In this document: in pieces, positions 58,901 to 64,000 of the stretch
How positions within the stretch are numbered: position 1 is the first letter of the stretch
How the letters are laid out: every line of letters starts with the position of its first letter
Origin: Apus apus
Lineage: Eukaryota; Chordata; Aves; Apodiformes; Apodidae
Assembly: GCF_020740795.1 (NCBI RefSeq)
Contig: NC_067283.1
Span: 45,559,659-45,623,658, forward strand
Length of the DNA: 64,000 nt
Direction: 5' to 3'
Position numbers and translations under genes: made by a program
Notes under the pieces: model-generated
The model's input: only the letters and a program-made list of their open reading frames with translations
The model's database searches: none
What the model was told of the DNA's origin: nothing

Positions 58901-61900
58901 AACCCCTAACATTCTGTGATTCTGTGATCTGCCTTCCTCCATTTGTATGGACTTACTGTCCTTCACTTTGGGTTATTATTCTTGGATGAAAAAAAAAAAA
59001 AAAAAAAATTCCAAATCATGATTCTTCTTGGACTTGTGAAGGAGTTTTCTGCATTCAGATTTTCAATTAAAATCTGCAACATTAATTAGCTTCTACTCAG
59101 CTGTGTTCCTTGCAGAAGCCTTATTGAACAAGGACTGAATTTAGACAAATTCTTGCAAAATACCTATTGCAGTGGTAGTTTAAAAGTTGCTAAGATAATT
59201 ACACTATTACAAATTCCAGTAATTGCTTCATTTCAATATATCTTAAGATGTGTTTATCATCAGTCTATATCTTTCATGTGCCATGTCTAACAAAAATTTA
59301 ACAACTCACAATAAGCAGTTTCATATCCTTGTCTGGACAGCAAAACACTGTACTACTACAAACAAACGAAAGAAAAAACCCAACCCATCTCAAATGGTGT
59401 CTGTATATTCCTCAGATACAAGGTTTCAGGAAGGAAACAGATTTCCTCATCCTGTTAGTGTTCATAAACTGCCAAGATGTCAGCCGGATGAACTCTTCCC
59501 ACACTGAGGGGCTACGGTCACTTTTTGTGTTATTAAGCGATAAACCAGCACATTCACTGCCCAGTTAAGACCATCAGGTTGACACACCAAAATACTGAAA
59601 ACTGTTCCTCCTCTAAGCAGGAGAAAGAACTCCTTCACACACAAAATATCAAAGCCCTGGGTTACTACTGTTCGGTTGTTGAGAAGTGAGGCACTTATCA
59701 AACAGCATTCAAGCAGCTCTTCCTTCACTCAAACTGGAAATACTTAGTGCCAATACTGAAGTGTGCTCTTCAGCCAGCTCACAAAGAGACTAAACTCTTC
59801 ATTTCTACCTGATGCATGAAAACAAACTAATCCTCATGGGAGAATCATTCTTCTGCTGCAGAAGAAGAAAACCTGCCGTACCTTGAATCTAGCTAATTTT
59901 ACTTTAATTATACTTAAAAGTTGCACATTACAACAGAAGCATCCTTGGGATATCAAACTGCAGTTATGAGTTTGCAAAGTTTATCAAAAAACTGACAAAG
60001 AAAACACACTGAACTAAAAAGCAAAAATTTCAAATTAATCCTGATGCAACTTGTGTAAAGCAGGATAGGATTATTGCAATCAAAATTACATATATCACTG
60101 ATGCTACTCATTACTTAAAATGTCAGGCAAAGCATCTTTAATTACACTCTAAAATAATATTAGTAATTTTCCTAATAAATTGATTAGTTTGTAGTCATTA
60201 AGATGGACTGCTTTGCAGTTAAATCCAGCTGCAAAGAACTTTTTCGCTAACCAAGAAGATACGTACATATATATTTATACACTTAGCCATGTTTTAATTT
60301 TTAAAAGCTCTTGTATTAGAAAACACTGATTTGATTTTTTTTACGTTTCAGTGTGATCTGTGTCAAATATCTTTTAGAAATGGAAATAAATTAAAATGCA
60401 AAAAAGCACATTTTGCTATTCAAATATAAATGCATTAAGAATGCAAGGATTTAAAAAAAATCTGTTAAATACTTAAAATGTATCCTATTGCCTTTTTCAG
60501 TTAAACGTTATTTTTTTAAACAAAGGAGAATTTTATGTTATTTCTGAATAAAACTAATAGTATCATGTATTTTTGGCCATCAGAGCCTTTTTTATTTTAA
60601 TATTTACAGATGCTAGCCTCTTCTCCTAGCTTTTTACTCCAAAACTAGAAAAGGAAAAAAGGCTGGTTCATTATTTTTCAATTTAAAGCACACCTGTCAT
60701 TTGAAGTGAAAAAATCCTATGTGCACCTGCAGAAGAGCTTCCAGTTGTCAAAAGTAATTGTATTACCTCCACAAAGCCTCATTGCAGGGACTTAGCCATA
60801 AAGTTCTATAGTTCTACAGTTTAATTGTCTTCAAATCTTTGGCAGAATTAACTTAATAAAATACAATACAAATTAATGTAATACAATACACTAATTCAGG
60901 GCCTTATTGTAAGTTGTCATTTTTTCACATTTAGTTTTAAATTCTACTGTAATTTCTTCTTAAATGTTCTTGACCATAATCAGTGATTAGAAAAACATAA
61001 AGAGAGAGATGACAATGCAACAAGAAAAGTGTTAATTCATCGTGTGAAGCACAATGCAGCCAGTAAAAATTAATGAGAATTCTCTTTTCTTCTTTCTCCT
61101 TTAAGCCTGTAGTAAAATTAGTATTAGCATATCTCTCATTATGCTTTAAACACTTTATAATGAGAAAGACTAATAAGAAAGCAAAATACTTTTTCTTCAA
61201 AAACTTAAATACTCAAGGGATGTGCTACAGAGTCAACAGAAGTCACTGTTCCTACCAGCATTCCTACTCAACTGCAAAATTATCTGTTTGATATTCAAAT
61301 ACAGGCCTTCCAAATTTCCCAGTTTCATTTTCTCATGTAGAAAGAAAAATGCTCCTTGTTATAATCCCTAAACAAAACAAAATGTAAAGGCTGAGTATGA
61401 GTTATTTTTAGGAAAAAAAGGTCAGTATTTAGTTACAAATACAATGCTTACGTGTTGTTTATCATCAGCATTACAACAGCAGACAGAGATTTCCATCAAA
61501 GTGTGGGGGGCAACGGCTATAGGTGCTATTTATAGAGCTAATCATATACAAAATCCTTTTCCTGACTAGTTTATGAGAGAGGAAGCAGCACCATCCCTAC
61601 ATTTAGATGCAAAGCTAAGGTACAAAAAGAGAGACTTACTCTGAGTGTACATGGAGAACTAAAGCACAAAGAAATCTAAATCTTTAGAAAGCTTAATTTT
61701 TGTATTTAAAATTTTTAAATTAAGAAAGCATCATCACCTATACATAATAAAGTTTAAGAAATTGGTTACATCAGAAGAGCAACAAGACTTGGTGGAACCT
61801 GAGTGCAGTGCAGAACACGAAGCTGGGAATCTGTCCCTAGAATTTAGTTGGACTTTTTTCACCAGAAATCCCAGCCCCAGGACAGAATTGCTAGATGTTG

Positions 61901-63757
61901 GCTATTTCAAAATAACATACTCTCTTACCACAATGCAGTAGTTAAATGTACATTCATCCTCGTCTTAATATTGTTTAATAACTTTGATGCAATGTAATCA
62001 TGACCATGCTTAAAAAGACTGTGATTTTCATGTTTCGTCATAAAATTATTCAGGCAATAACCACCACTAAATGTTTTTTGCACGCTAGTTGCACTGAAAT
62101 ACAATGCACAGTCTTTGGACCACACAAGCAAAATTTTATCTTTAAATGCAGGTATGAGCCAAGGATAATACACTCCCTATATTTATTATGCTTCCTATTC
62201 ATTCTTACATCAGAGAGAGATCCAGAAAATGTTTATTTTTCTCATTCTCCAGTGATTTTAGTAGTAAGAAAAGACTTCCTTCTCTAACATTCAAAATATT
62301 ACAGGATTAAGCTTTACATCTGACAAGTTATGTTAATGAAGACAACCTAGCGTTCTCTGTTATTTTATCAAGCATACTTGATATTTCTCTATTCCCTAAT
62401 ATTTATCTGAATTTCAAGTTCACAAGGCACTGTATGTCTAAGTAACTAGCCTGGACATCTTCTTCCATTTCAACCAATGCACATGACCATTACTTCCATT
62501 CAAGTATAATTATAATTATTCATATTGCTAAGGAATATTGACCAAAATTAGCTTTCTCCAGATGGATTATGTCTGATGCCACTCTTCAGTCTAAACAATT
62601 AAGCTTTTATTAAGACATCTTAAAAACACTGGACATGAAAACACAGAAAAACCCACCCTCCCCAATGTTATCTTGCTGTTTCTAGAATCTCTGCCCCTAT
62701 ATTATAGCTTTGAACAAGAGCAGCCTTTCTTTGGCAGTTAACATTATTACAGGGCCACGCATAGCTCTAAAATAGAAGGTATTAAGTAGCTCTGCTCTGT
62801 AAACACTTGAATGCAGAACGTTTTAGGATGACTGTTGAAAATAAAACCAGTAAAACAGCATCCAAATGCTAACATTAGGTCCAAAACCATGCAGCAATTT
62901 GTGGCTAGTCTTAATGCAGAATATATTCCTACCTTCCCACATACATCTTGGGGCTTATCCTAATAAATGTTAAAAGCATCTGCTGAACTCCAGCATGCAC
63001 ATCCCTTATTTCACAGGGTCTAACTGTAGCAGCACAACACAACTTAGTCCACTTGGGATTCAGACCTCAAAGTTTACAGCTGTGACAGATCTTAAAAAAG
63101 ATTTCCTGTCCACCATTTCCACTCTCCGTGAGAGGTTAATTTGCAGCATAATGTCCCCCAGTCTCTGGAGAATTTTACAAGAGTAGGATTGTTATTGAAC
63201 ACTCCTTTAGTCTTTTTAGTGTACAGCCCTCTGATGTGGTCCTGTCTGCCTAAATTCCTGAAATAAAGTATTTGTAGTCCAAAGACTCTGAAACAGTTGA
63301 GAAAGGGCTCTTTCTAGTCTCAGGTTCAGCTCTCTATGTCTCTATATACTTTACATTCAGAGGAACTAGCAGCTGACATAGGAATTTCTCAAGCAAGTCT
63401 TGTCTTGAATTTTTCTTCCTTTTTCCTTACTCTGCCTGGTCTCAAGAAACCCACCTTGGTATGCAAAGGCAAACAACCTAAAAACAGACAGATATGGGAA
63501 CACCTCAAGTTTCAAGTATGCTTAGGAACTATGACAGAAGGTGACAAGATAGATGCAGAAGTGAGATATAAGAGACATATGTATTATGCTAACTTATTTT
63601 CCTTTTTTTCTGCAACAGTAACAAAAAGTGTATTTCTGGCAATACCTTTCCACATCTCTGATGCAATGTGTGGAGCCATAGGTGCAACCATGATGCAGAG
63701 TGTAGCCAAAGCATCTTCAAATTCTACGCTGTGCAGAATAAGAGGCTGAGAAGCTTG
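49728..63757 (-). CDS. LARS2: LARS2, mitochondrial leucyl-tRNA synthetase, last three coding exons (partial)
   Basis: LARS2 is a nuclear-encoded class I synthetase that charges mitochondrial tRNA-Leu in the matrix. The exons join 63757-63646, 55500-55373 and 49907-49728, giving 140 codons including stop. The first exon here carries a [14 protein letters not shown] motif, the class I anticodon-binding-domain signature seen in Leu/Ile/Val enzymes. The last ends [15 protein letters not shown], almost identical to the remembered human LARS2 C-terminus. Junction phases agree (G|GT for Gly, then CTG|ATC). The catalytic HIGH and KMSKS regions and the editing domain lie beyond the right edge. The gene ends about 11.8 kb before the LIMD1 ATG, both on the same strand, as in human. 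Confidence 0.95.
49908..55372 (-). other. LARS2: LARS2 last intron
   Basis: This is a 5465-bp AT-rich intron with GT-AG ends. It contains a small (AAGC)4 run near 53797-53812. No transposon or other exon was recognised. Confidence 0.85.
55373..55500 (-). CDS. LARS2: LARS2 penultimate coding exon
   Basis: It is a 128-nt exon that completes a Gly codon and encodes [19 protein letters not shown] and onward to VVEMSVL. The acceptor is TTCCAG and the donor GTAAGA. The [10 protein letters not shown] stretch matches the family near the C-terminus. Confidence 0.95.
57292..57314. repeat. A-run followed by (AT)n microsatellite
   Basis: Nine A are followed by about seven AT dinucleotides, in a LARS2 intron. 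Confidence 0.88.
58358..58395. repeat. 10-bp perfect inverted repeat, 18-nt loop
   Basis: The arms CCAAGAACAA (58358-58367) and TTGTTCTTGG (58386-58395) are exactly complementary. The stem is too short for a conventional pre-miRNA. Confidence 0.8.
58781..58928 (+). mobile_element. CR1 LINE 3' fragment (plus orientation, antisense to LARS2)
   Basis: It contains CCAACCCTGGAGACATTCAAA, then GGGTTGGACTAGATGATCTCC, and ends ATTCTGTGATTCTGTGAT, two tail octamers. The tail wording differs from the 46.3-kb copy, suggesting a different CR1 subfamily. An A20 run follows 60 bases later. Confidence 0.93.
58989..59008 (+). repeat. A20 mononucleotide run
   Basis: Twenty consecutive A, the longest homopolymer in the window, 60 bases beyond the CR1 tail. 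CR1 does not normally end in poly(A), so the two are probably unrelated. Confidence 0.9.
63646..63757 (-). CDS. LARS2: LARS2 third-from-last coding exon
   Basis: It is a 112-nt exon encoding [20 protein letters not shown], then [17 protein letters not shown] and one base of Gly. The acceptor is ACTTAG and the donor GTATTG. It holds the anticodon-binding-domain motif with APHIASEMW. Confidence 0.94.
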
Positions 63758-64000
63758 CTAAGTGAAGACAGAAGGAAAAGAAAATAAATTATTAATATAA
63801 ATATTTGGGGTCAGAAAAACTAGATTAATTAAGACAAAAATGCATGAGTAAAACCTAAAATCAATGTCTATGCTCAGGACAGCATAATTTCATAGTAAGT
63901 TAGAAACTCGTATAAAGTTCTGGATAATTAAAATCACAACTCTTGGGCAGCGAGTGCTCTCTTAGCACTTGGAAGCTAATCCCAAAGAGGCTGAGGCAGA
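63758..64000 (-). other. LARS2: LARS2 intron, partial
   Basis: This is intron sequence upstream of the 63646-63757 exon. No exon is visible before the window ends; all frames at the far end stop quickly. Confidence 0.75.

Larger units (their letters stand above)
55501..63645 (-). other. LARS2: LARS2 penultimate intron
   Basis: This is an 8145-bp AT-rich intron. It holds an A/TA microsatellite at 57292-57314, a 10-bp inverted repeat at 58358-58395, a CR1 fragment at 58781-58928 and an A20 run at 58989-59008. No further exon was recognised. Confidence 0.85.

Noticed and set aside
63955-64000. Possible further LARS2 exon at the right edge
   Set aside because: The minus-strand translation stops quickly in all frames and shows no LARS2 resemblance.
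1-64000. CRISPR arrays, bacterial operons, endogenous retroviral genes or LTR pairs
   Set aside because: No regularly spaced identical repeats with unique spacers, no operon structure, and no gag/pol/env-like frames or paired LTR ends were seen.

Overview
This is vertebrate nuclear DNA, most likely from a bird. The genes are split into short exons with GT-AG introns, and CpG islands sit at two promoters. The recognisable interspersed repeats are short 3' fragments of CR1 LINEs ending in ATTCTRTGA-type tails. Intron and intergenic lengths are compact compared with mammals. A reptile such as a crocodilian or turtle is not excluded by sequence alone.

Three protein genes lie on the minus strand in the order SACM1L - LIMD1 - LARS2, reading left to right. 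This is the gene order of human 3p21.31, viewed in reverse. (1) Positions 503-564 hold the first coding exon of SACM1L; the rest of the gene is beyond the left edge. Its CpG-island promoter covers about 565-1000, and a tRNA-Arg(ACG) gene follows on the plus strand at 1032-1104. (2) LIMD1 is complete: eight coding exons between 37920 and 8056 give 601 codons. A GC-rich first exon carries a polyglutamine and a polyserine run. Seven short exons encode three zinc-binding LIM domains. A long 3' UTR probably runs to about 2080. (3) LARS2 contributes its last three coding exons (63757-63646, 55500-55373, 49907-49728), ending in the leucyl-tRNA synthetase C-terminus. The 5' part of the gene is beyond the right edge.

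The remaining DNA is intron and intergenic sequence. It holds four CR1 fragments, a degenerate minisatellite of about 40 bp per unit in LIMD1 intron 6, a 50-bp tandem duplication in intron 5, a 12-bp x4 repeat next to the LIMD1 promoter, a perfect hairpin in the putative LIMD1 3' UTR, and several mononucleotide or simple repeats. A GC-rich non-repeat block near 41.1-41.4 kb could be regulatory.

The three genes have unrelated jobs: phosphoinositide phosphatase, LIM scaffold, and mitochondrial aminoacyl-tRNA synthetase. Their neighbourhood reflects conserved synteny rather than a functional cluster. I found no CRISPR array, no intact mobile element, no retroviral gene set and no evidence for a new multi-gene system. 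Exon boundaries were assigned by hand from splice sites, reading phase and remembered family sequences; no alignment was run.
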